Source: Clostridia bacterium (GTDB lineage: Bacteria > Bacillota > Sulfobacillia > SLMV01). From it: 47,519 nt of DNA. The DNA is taken from NCBI GenBank assembly GCA_003551215.1, contig PUMD01000134.1, forward strand, positions 1 to 47,519, given 5' to 3'. The number at the start of each line of letters is the position of its first letter. Position 1 is the stretch's first letter. The position numbers were made by a program, and so were the translations under genes. Under the pieces are notes generated by a model, which worked only from the letters and a program-made list of their open reading frames with translations, was not told the DNA's origin and did no database searches. This document shows positions 8,429 through 17,383 of the stretch, in pieces.

Positions 8429-9421
8429 ATGAAAAGGTTCAAGGTCGCCGTCGTGGGTGCTACTGGTGTGGTGGGAAGGCAGCTGATAGAGGGCCTGCAG
8501 CAGCGCAGCTTCCCCGTGTCGGAGCTGATGCCGGTGGCCTCGGAGGGTGCCGGTCGGACGGTGTCTTTCGACGGCAGAGAGGTGCCGGTCCGTAAGATCA
8601 GTTTTTCCCGCCTGGCCGATGCAAATCTTTTGTTTAACTGTGCCGGAGCTGAGGTGGCGAGAACCTATCTTGTGGAGCTCGCCCGCAGCAGGACTGTGTG
8701 CATAGACAAAAGCAGTGCCTTCCGCGGGCACTCTCAGGTGCCGCTGGTGGTCCCGGAGATCAACGGAAAGCAGCTGAGGCAGCACAGACGCATCATAGCC
8801 TCGCCCAACTGCCTTACCATACAGCTGGTCATGGCGCTTTGGCCCATCTATCGTCGCTGCGGCCTGCAGCGGGTGGTCATATCCACTTATCAGTCCGCTT
8901 CCGGTGGAGGGACGAGAGTGTTGGAGGCATTCAGAAGACAGATTTCCAAAAGCTCCCGGGGAAGCGGTCCGCTGCCTCACCGTCTTGCTGGCAACCTTTT
9001 CCCTCAAATAGGGTCATTCGATGCCCATGGATACACCGGTGAGGAAAACAAGATAGCTTCTGAGACGCGCAGGATCTTCTCTGATGATCAGCTGGCGGTC
9101 AGCGCCACTGCAGTGAGAGTGGGGGTAGAAGTGGGGCACTGCGCTGCAGTATGGTGTCAGCTGCCCCAGGCAGTGCCCGTCTTCCAACTGCACAGGTTAC
9201 TCGGCGAGTGGGATCCGCTGGTTGTTTACCGGAGAACGGGGCATTACCCCACTCCCGAACAGGTGGCGGGAGATGATCGGGTGCACGTGGGCAGGATACG
9301 GCCAGACCGCAGCAACGACAGGGCCTTTTGGATGTGGGTGGCAGCAGATAACCTGCGCAAAGGAGCAGCAACTAACGCTTTGCAGATTGCCGAATACCTG
9401 GTGAGTGAAGACCTGATCTGA
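8429..9421 (+). CDS. asd: Aspartate-semialdehyde dehydrogenase
   Basis: Asd reduces aspartyl-4-phosphate to aspartate semialdehyde with NADPH, the branch point for lysine/diaminopimelate, threonine and methionine. The 330-residue product has the Rossmann start VAVVGATGVVGR, the catalytic Cys in SPNCLTIQ (C128, where most relatives have CSTIQ), the QSASGGGTRVLE loop, and the Arg and His pair in VRVGVEVGHC. The last motif departs from the usual VRVPxxxGHSE in several positions but keeps the Arg and His. The ATG at 8429 follows CCGGAGTGAATCTCCC, whose GGAG is the end of dpaB, so translation is likely coupled. It is the second gene of the dpaB-asd-dapG-dapA operon. Confidence 0.93.
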   Translation: MKRFKVAVVGATGVVGRQLIEGLQQRSFPVSELMPVASEGAGRTVSFDGREVPVRKISFSRLADANLLFNCAGAEVARTYLVELARSRTVCIDKSSAFRGHSQVPLVVPEINGKQLRQHRRIIASPNCLTIQLVMALWPIYRRCGLQRVVISTYQSASGGGTRVLEAFRRQISKSSRGSGPLPHRLAGNLFPQIGSFDAHGYTGEENKIASETRRIFSDDQLAVSATAVRVGVEVGHCAAVWCQLPQAVPVFQLHRLLGEWDPLVVYRRTGHYPTPEQVAGDDRVHVGRIRPDRSNDRAFWMWVAADNLRKGAATNALQIAEYLVSEDLI

Positions 9422-9432
9422 GGGGAATCGAA

Positions 9433-10641
9433 GTGCGCCTGAGGGTACTGAAATTTGGGGGCAGCTCGCTGGACAAAGAGAACAGCTGGGAGAGGATTGT
9501 TCGCTGGATCCTTTCCTACCGTCAGCGCGATTACCGGCTGGTGGTTGTTGTGTCTGCGATGGGGCGCGGCGATGCTCCCTACAGCACTGACAAATTGATC
9601 GATCTGGCGGAGTCCTTCTGCGGGGATATGCCGGCCCGCGAGATGGACATGATAATGTCCTGCGGAGAGGTGATCGCCTCCGTAGTGATGGCGGGGGTTC
9701 TGCGCGATGCAGGACTGGATGTAGTGGCGTTGACCGGCGGGCAGGCTGGAATATTGACCGATGACAGCCACGGCAGCGCACGAATACTGCGTGTGGCAAC
9801 GGCGAGGCTGCTGCGCATAGCTCACAGGGGGCAGGTGGCTGTAGTGGCGGGCTTTCAGGGAGTAACCGAGACCGGGGAAATTACCACGCTCGGCAGAGGC
9901 GGAAGCGACATAACTGCGTCAGCGCTGGGAGTTGCACTTTCCGCCGAGATGGTGGAGATATTCACCGATGTCAACGGCATCAAAACTGCTGACCCGCGCC
10001 TGGTTCCCGAGGCCAGGACCATCGGGGTGCTCAGCTACGAAGAAATATGCCAGATGGCCCAGCAGGGAGCACAGGTGATACACCCCAGGGCGTGTCAGCT
10101 GGCCATGGCAGGGAATGTTCCTCTGCGAGTCAGAAGCACGTTCGATGATCATCCCGGAACCCTGGTCACCAACGGGACGGTCAGCGACGTCCGGGTTGTA
10201 ACTGGAATAACCCAGCTGAACGGGGTAACTCAGATGAGTGCCAACGGCTGCTACGACAGCACCGAAGAAGTGTTGTTTCTGCTGGCCCGGGAAGGAATCA
10301 GCATAGACCTGATAAATGTTTCACCCGACCAGCTGGTCTTCACAGTAGCTGATGACAAGGTACAAAGGGCTGCTGAAGTGCTGCGTGATGCCGGGTACAG
10401 TGCGGAGGTGGTACCCGGATGTGCCAAGGTTTCGGTGGTGGGGGCAGGCATGAGAGGCAGGCCGGGTGTCATGGCCAGCATTGTAAGAGCTCTGAACGAA
10501 GCGAACGTGGATATTCTGCAGACCTGCGATTCTCACCTGAGCATAAGCTGCCTGGTACCCGGCGAACAGATGCCCCGGGCAGTGCGTGCTCTGCACAGTG
10601 AATTTGAGCTGGACCGGGGAGGTGCGGCAACGGATGAATGA
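9433..10641 (+). CDS. dapG: Aspartate kinase (DapG type, with ACT domains)
   Basis: This kinase phosphorylates aspartate at the head of the aspartate pathway. The 402-residue product starts at a GTG (9433) with GGGGAATCGAA before it. The kinase domain shows LKFGGSSL near the N-terminus, IMSCGEVIAS, TLGRGGSDITASALG, and EIFTDVNGIKTADPR; the C-terminal third holds two ACT-type regulatory domains (around ISIDLINVSPDQLVFTV and VSVVGAGMRGRPGVMASIVRAL). Length and gene order (asd-dapG-dapA) match the DapG isozyme of Bacillus, which is feedback-inhibited by meso-diaminopimelate; the same regulation here is inference. Its end overlaps the start of dapA by 8 bases, implying translational coupling. Confidence 0.93.
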   Translation: MRLRVLKFGGSSLDKENSWERIVRWILSYRQRDYRLVVVVSAMGRGDAPYSTDKLIDLAESFCGDMPAREMDMIMSCGEVIASVVMAGVLRDAGLDVVALTGGQAGILTDDSHGSARILRVATARLLRIAHRGQVAVVAGFQGVTETGEITTLGRGGSDITASALGVALSAEMVEIFTDVNGIKTADPRLVPEARTIGVLSYEEICQMAQQGAQVIHPRACQLAMAGNVPLRVRSTFDDHPGTLVTNGTVSDVRVVTGITQLNGVTQMSANGCYDSTEEVLFLLAREGISIDLINVSPDQLVFTVADDKVQRAAEVLRDAGYSAEVVPGCAKVSVVGAGMRGRPGVMASIVRALNEANVDILQTCDSHLSISCLVPGEQMPRAVRALHSEFELDRGGAATDE

Positions 10642-11527
10642 GACTGAATTTGCCAGGACTATTGTGGCCATGGTGACTCCCTTCGACGGTGAGGGAGCAG
10701 TTGATTACTCTGCGGTCTCTCGTCTCAGCAGGGAGCTGGTGGAAGACGGGGCCGATGGCATACTGGTAAGCGGAACCACCGGCGAAGCGCCCACCCTCAC
10801 TGTTGATGAAAAGCTGCGTCTTCTGCAGGCCACGCTGGAGTCTGTGGGGGAAGCTGCGCAGGTATGGATGGGTACCGGGAGCTATGACACGTCGGATACG
10901 GTACAGCTGACCGAGGAGGCACAGGATGCGGGGGCTCACGGCGTAATGCTGGTTACTCCCTACTACAACAGGCCGCCGCAGGAAGGATTGTACCGCCATT
11001 TCCGCCGGGCGGCGGAGGCCTGTGAGCTTCCAGTGATGCTCTACAATGTACCCTCTCGCACCGGGGTCGACCTGAAAACGGAGACGGTGGTCCGGTTGGC
11101 GCAGCTGGACAACGTGGTGGCAGTCAAGGAGGCCAGCGGCGAGGTAAACCGTGCGGCTGAGATCGTGAAGATGACTGGTGATGATTTCGTTGTCTACAGT
11201 GGAGACGACCAGATGACGCTGCCCATGCTGGCGGTGGGCGGTTGGGGTGTGGTCAGCGTTGCCGCCCATCTGGTGGCAGGAGAGATAAGCGACATGATCT
11301 GCGCGTATACCAGGGGTGATACCGACAGGGCGGCAGCCATCCACACCCGCCTGCTGCCGCTGTTTGATGGGTTGTTCATGAGTACCAATCCGATTCCGAT
11401 AAAGGAGGCTCTGAACATGGGCGGCCGGCTGACCGGTGCTACTGTCCGGTCTCCCTTAGTGCCGCTGGCGAGGCCGCAGCGAGAAAGGTTGCGGGACACC
11501 CTCTCATCGCTGCAGCTGATAGGTTGA
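10634..11527 (+). CDS. dapA: 4-hydroxy-tetrahydrodipicolinate synthase
   Basis: DapA condenses pyruvate with aspartate semialdehyde, the first step of the lysine/diaminopimelate branch, whose product is the source of spore dipicolinate. The 297-residue product has the class I aldolase barrel with GTTGEAPTL (48-56), the catalytic Tyr in LYNVPSRTG (Y137) and the Schiff-base Lys in VAVKEASGE (K165). GGGGAGGTG stands upstream of the ATG at 10634; the start lies inside the end of dapG, so the two are coupled. A 26-base perfect palindrome follows the gene and probably ends the operon. Confidence 0.95.
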   Translation: MNETEFARTIVAMVTPFDGEGAVDYSAVSRLSRELVEDGADGILVSGTTGEAPTLTVDEKLRLLQATLESVGEAAQVWMGTGSYDTSDTVQLTEEAQDAGAHGVMLVTPYYNRPPQEGLYRHFRRAAEACELPVMLYNVPSRTGVDLKTETVVRLAQLDNVVAVKEASGEVNRAAEIVKMTGDDFVVYSGDDQMTLPMLAVGGWGVVSVAAHLVAGEISDMICAYTRGDTDRAAAIHTRLLPLFDGLFMSTNPIPIKEALNMGGRLTGATVRSPLVPLARPQRERLRDTLSSLQLIG

Positions 11528-11553
11528 ACTCCGGGGGTGGCCGGCTGATTAAG

Positions 11554-11579
11554 GGCAGGAGGCGGTACCGCCTCCTGCC
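11554..11579. terminator. Perfect 26-base palindrome between convergent dapA and deaminase
   Basis: GGCAGGAGGC-GGTACC-GCCTCCTGCC is a perfect inverted repeat (11554-11579) between two converging genes, so it may stop transcription from both sides. No T-run follows on either strand, so its mode of action is not the classical one. Confidence 0.55.
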
Positions 11580-11606
11580 GACCTGCTCGGCGGTAATTCT
11601 GATGCC

Positions 11607-12047
11607 TCACAAACGCCCCTGAATTTTGCGAGACTCCTCGGCCAGCAGTCCGCTTTCTACCGACGGTGGAGGGGATTGGCCGAAATCGGGATCGGTAAGC
11701 GGGTGCGGGCTGACCCTGCTGGGCTGCCCCGACGGCGCCCCGTAGACTACCCGGGAGATCCCCACCCGCCTGATGGCCACCGAACACATCAGGCAGGGCT
11801 GTCCGTTGGTATAGAGAGTCAGCCCGCGCAGACAGTTTTCCCCCCTGGCGGAGGTAGCCTGGCGTATGGCGTCGATCTCAGCGTGCAGAGTGACGTCAAG
11901 CTGTGTGTTTTCTCGATTGCGACCTTCCGCAACAATACTGCCTTCTGCATCCACAATCACTGCCCCGAAGGGGTTATCGCCGGCATCCACAGCCTCTTTG
12001 GCCAGATTGAGGCATCTTTGCATTGCTTCGGTGTCTGACTGCTTCAC
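11607..12047 (-). CDS. Nucleoside deaminase (CMP/dCMP and guanine deaminase family)
   Basis: The 146-residue product is a zinc-dependent deaminase of the cytidine deaminase-like fold. The zinc site HAE (residues 55-57) with the catalytic Glu, and PCLMC (84-88), are intact, as is the NPFGAVIVD strand typical of the guanine deaminase / TadA-like branch. The C-terminal part after VVYGAPSG (PLTDPDFG, PPPSVESGLL) resembles free-standing nucleoside deaminases rather than TadA, so a free base or nucleoside is the likelier substrate; this is inference. The start is a GTG at 12047 because GGGAGGTGATATC lies directly before it; the frame stays open another 29 codons without an SD. A good promoter lies about 85 bases upstream. 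Confidence 0.85.
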   Translation of the reverse strand: MKQSDTEAMQRCLNLAKEAVDAGDNPFGAVIVDAEGSIVAEGRNRENTQLDVTLHAEIDAIRQATSARGENCLRGLTLYTNGQPCLMCSVAIRRVGISRVVYGAPSGQPSRVSPHPLTDPDFGQSPPPSVESGLLAEESRKIQGRL

Positions 12048-12132
12048 GATATCACCTCCCAGCACATATAACTTCTGTGCGGATGAGCTCGCTCCTGTCT
12101 GCTGGTGGTTTATGCGGGATATATGTTGATGC

Positions 12133-12162
12133 ATAATAACTGGATAAGTAAGTAGCTGTCAG
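12133..12162 (-). promoter_or_regulatory. Sigma-A type promoter for the deaminase
   Basis: On the minus strand CTGACA (12157-12162) and TATTAT (12133-12138) are spaced by 18 bases; each differs from consensus at one position. It directs transcription into the deaminase gene with a leader of about 80 bases. Confidence 0.55.
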
Positions 12163-12766
12163 GTAGGGACGGCTCCTGCGTAAGCCTGATGCGTGCTGGG
12201 CAACGGCGGCAGGTCGCAGAAAGGGAGGGGGCCCTGCGAACAAACCGCCCCTTGCACTGCTGATATGCTCAGATCTGTTCACCAGAGTTCCGTTGAGCGC
12301 GCTGGTTATCTGGCGACGGTAGTCGCTCGCCTTGACCCCGAGATTCAGCAGGTTCAGTCATCCGAAGATCAGGACAACGAGGAGCCTGATGCCGCCACAG
12401 CACCTGCAGCGCTGGCCGGGCATGGTAGGATACACAAGATAGTTCGGCTGTCCTGGTAGGGGAAAATGGGCTATGGCGCTCCCAACGACAACATCGACCC
12501 CAGCAGACCCAGATCAGCTGAGACGACGCCGCTTTCCTTGCCCGGTGACATGAAAGTCTTGGCCCACAAGAAGCCGCAGGAGGTAGATGGTGATCGTCCG
12601 GTCGGAGGCCGTGGGCGGCTTACCGCAGCCGCAGGCGGTCCTGGCTATACCCAGGTGGTCAAGCCGCCGGATAATTTAGTAAGCTTCTATTGATATCCGC
12701 ACCCGAAGGGGTGGCGGCACAATTTCCATTGCGGTGATAATTTCAAAGCAGAAAAGGTGAAATTAC
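12163..12766. other. 600-base stretch without a recognisable gene between the deaminase promoter and hutH
   Basis: Two short plus-strand frames (12193-12459 and 12466-12693) are open but have no SD and translate to low-complexity, Pro/Arg-rich noise. On the minus strand, short stretches look vaguely like membrane protein but are broken by stops. The last 90 bases are AT-richer and should hold the hutH promoter: GATAAT (12736-12741) is a candidate -10, without a matching -35. A short hairpin, CCGCACCC with GGGTGGCGG, sits at 12697-12717. This may be decayed gene sequence; I cannot identify what it was. Confidence 0.5.
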
Positions 12767-14314
12767 GTGAACGAGGTGATCATAGGAACAAATCCTCCCT
12801 CGGTTGGTGACGTAGTTGCCGTTGCCCGGGAGGGTTGTCAGGTTAAAATACATGATGATGCCGAAAAGCGGATGCGTCTCGGCCGGGAACATGTGCAGAG
12901 GCTTATCGATGAGCAGGCAGTAGTCTACGGTGTCACTACCGGATTCGGCAGGTTCAGTGATTCTCACATATCCCCGGAACTGAGTGAACAGCTGCAGCGC
13001 AACCTGGTGCGGAGCCACGCGGTGGCCCTTGGTGAACCTCTGGATGAGGAGGTGGTCAGGGCGGCGATGTTTTTGCGGGCAGTAGCACTCGCCCGCGGGC
13101 ATTCAGGTGTTCGTCCTGACATCGTGCAGCTTCTGGTATCCATGCTGAACAATGAAGTTCACCCGTGTGTTCCACAGCAGGGTTCACTTGGGGCAAGCGG
13201 TGATCTTGCTCCCCTGGCTCATATAGCCCTGGTTCTGATGGGTGAAGGAGAGGCAGTGATGAAGGGCCGAAGGCTGTCGGGGACAGAAGCTCTGCGCAGC
13301 GCCGGACTTGAGCCGTTGACGCTTCGGGCCAAGGAAGGACTGGCCCTGATAAATGGTACGCAGGTAATGACCGCCCTGGGTGTACTGGCCTGGACTGATG
13401 CGGGGCATTTGTACCGAAGCGCGAACATAATCGCGTCGCTGTCCCTCGAATCACTTCGCGGCATTCGACAGGCTTTCGATGACCGCATCGCCCGGCTGCG
13501 GGGGCATCCGGGTCATTATGAGGTGGCCGACAGCATAAGAAAGCTGACCTCCGGCAGCGATTTCATGACCTGCCAGGGGGAGTTGAGAGTGCAAGATCCC
13601 TATTCGCTGCGGTGCATACCGCAGGTGCATGGAGCAGTCTCCGATGGCCTGACATACATAGGTGATGTGCTGAGGCAGGAAATTTTCGCTGTTACTGATA
13701 ACCCCCTGTTGTTTTTCGAGTCACAGGAGGTGCTTTCGGGAGGTAATTTCCACGGAGAACCGGTGGCGGTGGTATGCGACCACCTCGCGCTGCTGCTGGC
13801 TGAGCTGGGGAACATGAGTGAGAGACGGACCGAGAGAATGCTGAACCCCGCGTACAACGAGGGATTGCCGGCTTTTTTGACTCCCAAAGGGGGGCTCAAC
13901 TCGGGCCTGATGATAGCTCATTACACCGCGGCAAGCCTGGCTGCAGAAAACAAGCTGCTGGCGAATCCATCATCGGCAGATTCCATTCCGTCCTCAGCAG
14001 GTCAGGAAGATCACGTCAGCCTGGGCACCACCGGAGCGCGCCGTGTGCGGCAGGCGGTGTTCAACCTCAGCCGGATACTGGCTGTGGAAGCACTGGCGGC
14101 GGCGCAGGCGGTGGATCTTCGTCGCGAGCAGCTGCAGCAGGTAGAGAAAAAGGATAGCTGGCGCCTCGGGAGCGGCACAGAGCCGGCTTACCGCTGGATC
14201 CGGAACCTCAGCAGAAGACTGATCGATGACCGGTGCCTGTCGGACGAAGTAGAAAAGGTGGCGGAGAATCTCCGCGCGGGCCAGCTGGTTTATGCCTGCG
14301 GCAGTATGGAATAA
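12767..14314 (+). CDS. hutH: Histidine ammonia-lyase
   Basis: HutH removes ammonia from L-histidine to give urocanate, the first step of histidine breakdown in the cytosol. The 515-residue product carries the sequence [14 protein letters not shown], in which Ala143-Ser144-Gly145 cyclise to the MIO cofactor. Other family blocks are [11 protein letters not shown] with the catalytic Tyr, QDPYSLRC (written [11 protein letters not shown]), GNFHGEP, and [12 protein letters not shown]. The start is a GTG at 12767 preceded by AAAAGGTGAAATTAC. It is the first gene of a seven-gene histidine block and lies 40 bases from hutU. Confidence 0.96.
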   Translation: MNEVIIGTNPPSVGDVVAVAREGCQVKIHDDAEKRMRLGREHVQRLIDEQAVVYGVTTGFGRFSDSHISPELSEQLQRNLVRSHAVALGEPLDEEVVRAAMFLRAVALARGHSGVRPDIVQLLVSMLNNEVHPCVPQQGSLGASGDLAPLAHIALVLMGEGEAVMKGRRLSGTEALRSAGLEPLTLRAKEGLALINGTQVMTALGVLAWTDAGHLYRSANIIASLSLESLRGIRQAFDDRIARLRGHPGHYEVADSIRKLTSGSDFMTCQGELRVQDPYSLRCIPQVHGAVSDGLTYIGDVLRQEIFAVTDNPLLFFESQEVLSGGNFHGEPVAVVCDHLALLLAELGNMSERRTERMLNPAYNEGLPAFLTPKGGLNSGLMIAHYTAASLAAENKLLANPSSADSIPSSAGQEDHVSLGTTGARRVRQAVFNLSRILAVEALAAAQAVDLRREQLQQVEKKDSWRLGSGTEPAYRWIRNLSRRLIDDRCLSDEVEKVAENLRAGQLVYACGSME

Positions 14315-14354
14315 ATCAGGAGTAATCACATATCTATGGAGGAGGTTCAAGACC

Positions 14355-16028
14355 ATGTCCACAAGGGATGTACGGGCTCCGAGGGGAAACGAGATAAGCT
14401 GCCGGGGATGGCAGCAGGAAGCTGCCCTGCGGATGCTCATGAACAACCTCGACCCGGAAGTGGCGGAGAAACCCGACGAACTGATAGTCTACGGGGGGAC
14501 GGGGAAGGCGGCCCGCAATTGGAAGTGCTTTGACGCGCTGGTCGATTCCCTGCGTTCTTTGAGTGATGATCAGACGCTTTTGGTACAGTCCGGAAAGCCC
14601 GTTGGAGTATTCGAGACCCATCCCATGGCACCACGTGTATTGATAAGCAATTCCATGATAGTCCCGGCATGGGCCAACTGGGAAAATTTCTGGAAGTATG
14701 AGGCGCAGGGGTTAACCATGTTTGGCCAGATGACAGCCGGCTCGTGGATTTATATCGGAACACAGGGTATCCTGCAGGGAACTTACGAAACACTGGCTGA
14801 ACTGGCCAGGCAGCATTACGATGGCAGCCTGAGCGGCAAGATCGTGCTGACGGCAGGGCTGGGAGGAATGGGTGGCGCACAGCCTCTGGCGATAACCATG
14901 AACGGCGGAGTGGGAATCGTCGTTGAGGTCGATGAAGCCCGCATTCAGCGCCGGCTTGATTCGGGCTACTGTGACCGCCGCGCCGATGATATTGAGGAGG
15001 CCTGGTGTCTGGCCCGGCAATTTGCCGACCGGGGCGAGCCCGTATCGATAGCAGTGCACGGCAACGCCGCCGAAACTCATCCGCTCATGGTTGAGCGGGG
15101 ATGGATACCCGACGTGGTCACCGACCAGACCTCGGCTCACGATGCCCTCGAAGGCTACGTACCCGCCGGTCTGACCATGCCTGAGGCTCAGAAGCTGCGG
15201 GCGGACGATCCCGATGAGTACGTGCGGCGGTCCATGGAGAGCATGAGAAAGCACTGCAGCGCCATGGTGAGGATGATGGACGCCGGGGCGATAGCCTTCG
15301 ACTACGGCAACAACCTGCGGGGGCAGGCGCAGGAAGCGGGGCTGGAGCGCGCCTTCGATTATCCCGGTTTTGTTCCCGCCTACATCCGTCCCATGTTCTG
15401 CGAAGGAAAGGGACCCTTCCGCTGGGCGGCTCTGTCGGGAGACCCTGAGGACATATACCGCACGGATCGGGCCGTGCTGGAGGCCTTCGGGGAGGATGAA
15501 ACTCTGCGGCGGTGGATCGAGCTTGCGGGGGACAAAGTTCCGTTTCAGGGGCTGCCCTCCAGGCTGTGCTGGCTGGGCTACGGTGAACGCGACCGCATGG
15601 GCCTGATATTCAACGACTTGGTCCGCCGCGGAGAGGTGAAGGCGCCCATCGTCATCGGTCGGGATCACCTCGACGCCGGCTCGGTGGCCTCACCCAACCG
15701 GGAGACGGAGAAAATGAAGGACGGCAGCGATGCTATAGCTGATTGGCCCATATTGAATGCCCTGCTTAATACTGCGGCCGGGGCCAGCTGGGTTTCGGTG
15801 CATCACGGCGGAGGAGTGGGAATCGGGTACTCGCTGCACGCAGGTATGGTGGTAGTTGCTGACGGGACGGATGAGGCAGAAGAACGGCTAAAACGCGTGC
15901 TCCGGACTGACCCGGGCACTGGAGTGATCCGGCACGCTGACGCCGGATACGAAAAGGCCCGCAGGGTGGCCAGAGAACTCGGAGTACAGATTCCAATGCA
16001 GGGGGATGAAGACAAACAGAGCAAATAG
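14355..16028 (+). CDS. hutU: Urocanate hydratase
   Basis: Urocanase adds water to urocanate to form 4-imidazolone-5-propionate, using tightly bound NAD+ as an electrophile. The 557-residue length matches the family (about 550-560). Signature blocks include [30 protein letters not shown], the VTDQTSAHD segment, the catalytic-Cys region [19 protein letters not shown], and [16 protein letters not shown]. The ATG at 14355 has GGAGGAGG upstream at normal distance. A branched inverted repeat directly follows the stop and reaches the SD of the next gene. Confidence 0.96.
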   Translation: MSTRDVRAPRGNEISCRGWQQEAALRMLMNNLDPEVAEKPDELIVYGGTGKAARNWKCFDALVDSLRSLSDDQTLLVQSGKPVGVFETHPMAPRVLISNSMIVPAWANWENFWKYEAQGLTMFGQMTAGSWIYIGTQGILQGTYETLAELARQHYDGSLSGKIVLTAGLGGMGGAQPLAITMNGGVGIVVEVDEARIQRRLDSGYCDRRADDIEEAWCLARQFADRGEPVSIAVHGNAAETHPLMVERGWIPDVVTDQTSAHDALEGYVPAGLTMPEAQKLRADDPDEYVRRSMESMRKHCSAMVRMMDAGAIAFDYGNNLRGQAQEAGLERAFDYPGFVPAYIRPMFCEGKGPFRWAALSGDPEDIYRTDRAVLEAFGEDETLRRWIELAGDKVPFQGLPSRLCWLGYGERDRMGLIFNDLVRRGEVKAPIVIGRDHLDAGSVASPNRETEKMKDGSDAIADWPILNALLNTAAGASWVSVHHGGGVGIGYSLHAGMVVVADGTDEAEERLKRVLRTDPGTGVIRHADAGYEKARRVARELGVQIPMQGDEDKQSK

Positions 16029-16031
16029 CCG

Positions 16032-16084
16032 AGCCTCCGGACGGGCCTGCCCGACAGCAGCTGATTACCCCTGTGCCGGAGGCT
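16032..16084 (+). promoter_or_regulatory. Hairpin after hutU that would cover the SD of the next gene
   Basis: AGCCTCCGG (16032-16040) pairs perfectly with CCGGAGGCT (16076-16084); the loop contains a second small hairpin CGGG-CCTG-CCCG. The 3' arm includes GGAGG (16078-16082), the SD of the GTG-started gene at 16092. As RNA this would reduce its translation or partly end transcription after hutU. There is no T-run, so it is not a standard terminator. Confidence 0.5.
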
Positions 16085-16091
16085 TTCGGGG

Positions 16092-17345
16092 GTGCAGAAA
16101 GTGCTGCCTACAGGCCCGGACCGCAGAAGGTGGGCGGCAGGGATAGGTTTGCTATTGCTGCTTGCTGCAGCAGCGGTGTTATTTGGAGGGATGCAGCAGG
16201 AGCTGACAGTCCGTCATCAGGTGATCTGGGAGCATGAACTGCAGGGAAACGAAGGGTTGTGCCGGTGGTCGGTAGCAGCTGCCGCTGGAGATGAAACAGT
16301 GCTGTACGTTACCGACGCCCACCGTAAAGTGGTGTACCTCCTTCGTAGATCTGAAAATGGCAACGCATCTGTGATGAAGCAGGAGGCCGTCCATTTATCG
16401 GGATCTGGCGCACCGGCTTTTCCGGCCGCCGCGGATGATTTACTGCTGGTTTATGATCTTCGAACCGAGATGGTGCTGGCCTATGATGCTGAGGTACTGT
16501 CCGGCAGCCGGATGGCGTCTCCGCAGGGAGAGCTCTGTTTGAGGGATATGGTTTTCTCAGCTGTGCGGCGGCTGGTGGCTAAAACGGAGTCCGAGCTTCT
16601 TGGTGACGGAGGGGAAAGACTGGCGGAAGTAGACCTTGGTGTTCGCCAGATGGAATCCAGCGGTGACGGTGAAGTCTGGCTGCTGGCAGATTTGATAGGC
16701 GATCAGGCCGTTTATCGAGTGGTGCTCAGCTGGCCGGCACGGGAGATGTTTTCTGTCCGCTGCGAGGAGCTGATACGGTGGTGGTACCTGGCCGAAATGG
16801 GTCAGGATATGCCCTTTTGGCGGTTGGTGGACCTTTCCTTGAGCGAAACCAAGACAGGTGCAGAACCCGGGTTTGCCGAAGAGGTTTACCGGAGAGCAGG
16901 CGACGGACAGCAGCTGGTAGATGTCAGTTTTCATTGGCCTGGGTGGGCTGTTCTGCAGCCGGGAGAAGGCCCCCTCAATTGGGAGGTCTTCCGGCAGTGG
17001 GGGCGGTCAGGCGATATCATAATGCTGCGAGGTGTCGAGGGCAGTGTTCCTAATGTGATTTCGCCCTCTTCTCACGGTGTATGGATGGCTCAGCAGCTTA
17101 CAGATGGTGCAGATACGGAAAACGCCGCCGGTGCGAGCCGGTGGGAGATATTTTTGCTTGATGCCGCGGGCGAGCTGCACCGCTGCCTGGAGATTGACTG
17201 GCCGGATGACAAAAGAGAGGGGCCAGTCGCTGCCCCGGCAGGGGATGACGTGCTTTACCTGCTGCATCCATCATCCGATGGGGACAGAATGGTACTCCGC
17301 GAGGTGTGGGCTGAGTCGCGCTGGCGCTGGAAGGCAGGGAGGTAG
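16092..17345 (+). CDS. Unknown membrane-anchored exported protein inside the histidine operon
   Basis: The 417-residue product begins with a short basic segment (DRRRW) followed by one hydrophobic helix (~15-33, Leu/Ala rich), which could be a membrane anchor or an uncleaved signal; no lipobox Cys follows. The remainder is hydrophilic, rich in Trp and acidic residues, with repeated short beta-like units (VLYVTDAHRKVVYLL, LLLVYDLRTEMVLAYD, DDVLYLLHPSSDGDRMVLREV), suggesting a beta-propeller-like extracytoplasmic domain; this is inference from pattern only. I do not recognise a family. It begins at GTG 16092 with GGAGG at 9 bases, and that SD is part of a hairpin. Its place between hutU and ftcD suggests a role tied to histidine use, such as sensing or uptake, without direct evidence. 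Confidence 0.7.
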   Translation: MQKVLPTGPDRRRWAAGIGLLLLLAAAAVLFGGMQQELTVRHQVIWEHELQGNEGLCRWSVAAAAGDETVLYVTDAHRKVVYLLRRSENGNASVMKQEAVHLSGSGAPAFPAAADDLLLVYDLRTEMVLAYDAEVLSGSRMASPQGELCLRDMVFSAVRRLVAKTESELLGDGGERLAEVDLGVRQMESSGDGEVWLLADLIGDQAVYRVVLSWPAREMFSVRCEELIRWWYLAEMGQDMPFWRLVDLSLSETKTGAEPGFAEEVYRRAGDGQQLVDVSFHWPGWAVLQPGEGPLNWEVFRQWGRSGDIIMLRGVEGSVPNVISPSSHGVWMAQQLTDGADTENAAGASRWEIFLLDAAGELHRCLEIDWPDDKREGPVAAPAGDDVLYLLHPSSDGDRMVLREVWAESRWRWKAGR

Positions 17346-17383
17346 ACCGCACCGAAAACTTATCTACTGGGAGGTTGGTCGAA

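Noticed and set aside
12193-12693. Two short plus-strand open frames
   Set aside because: No SD, low-complexity Pro/Arg/Gly-rich translations and no recognisable motif.
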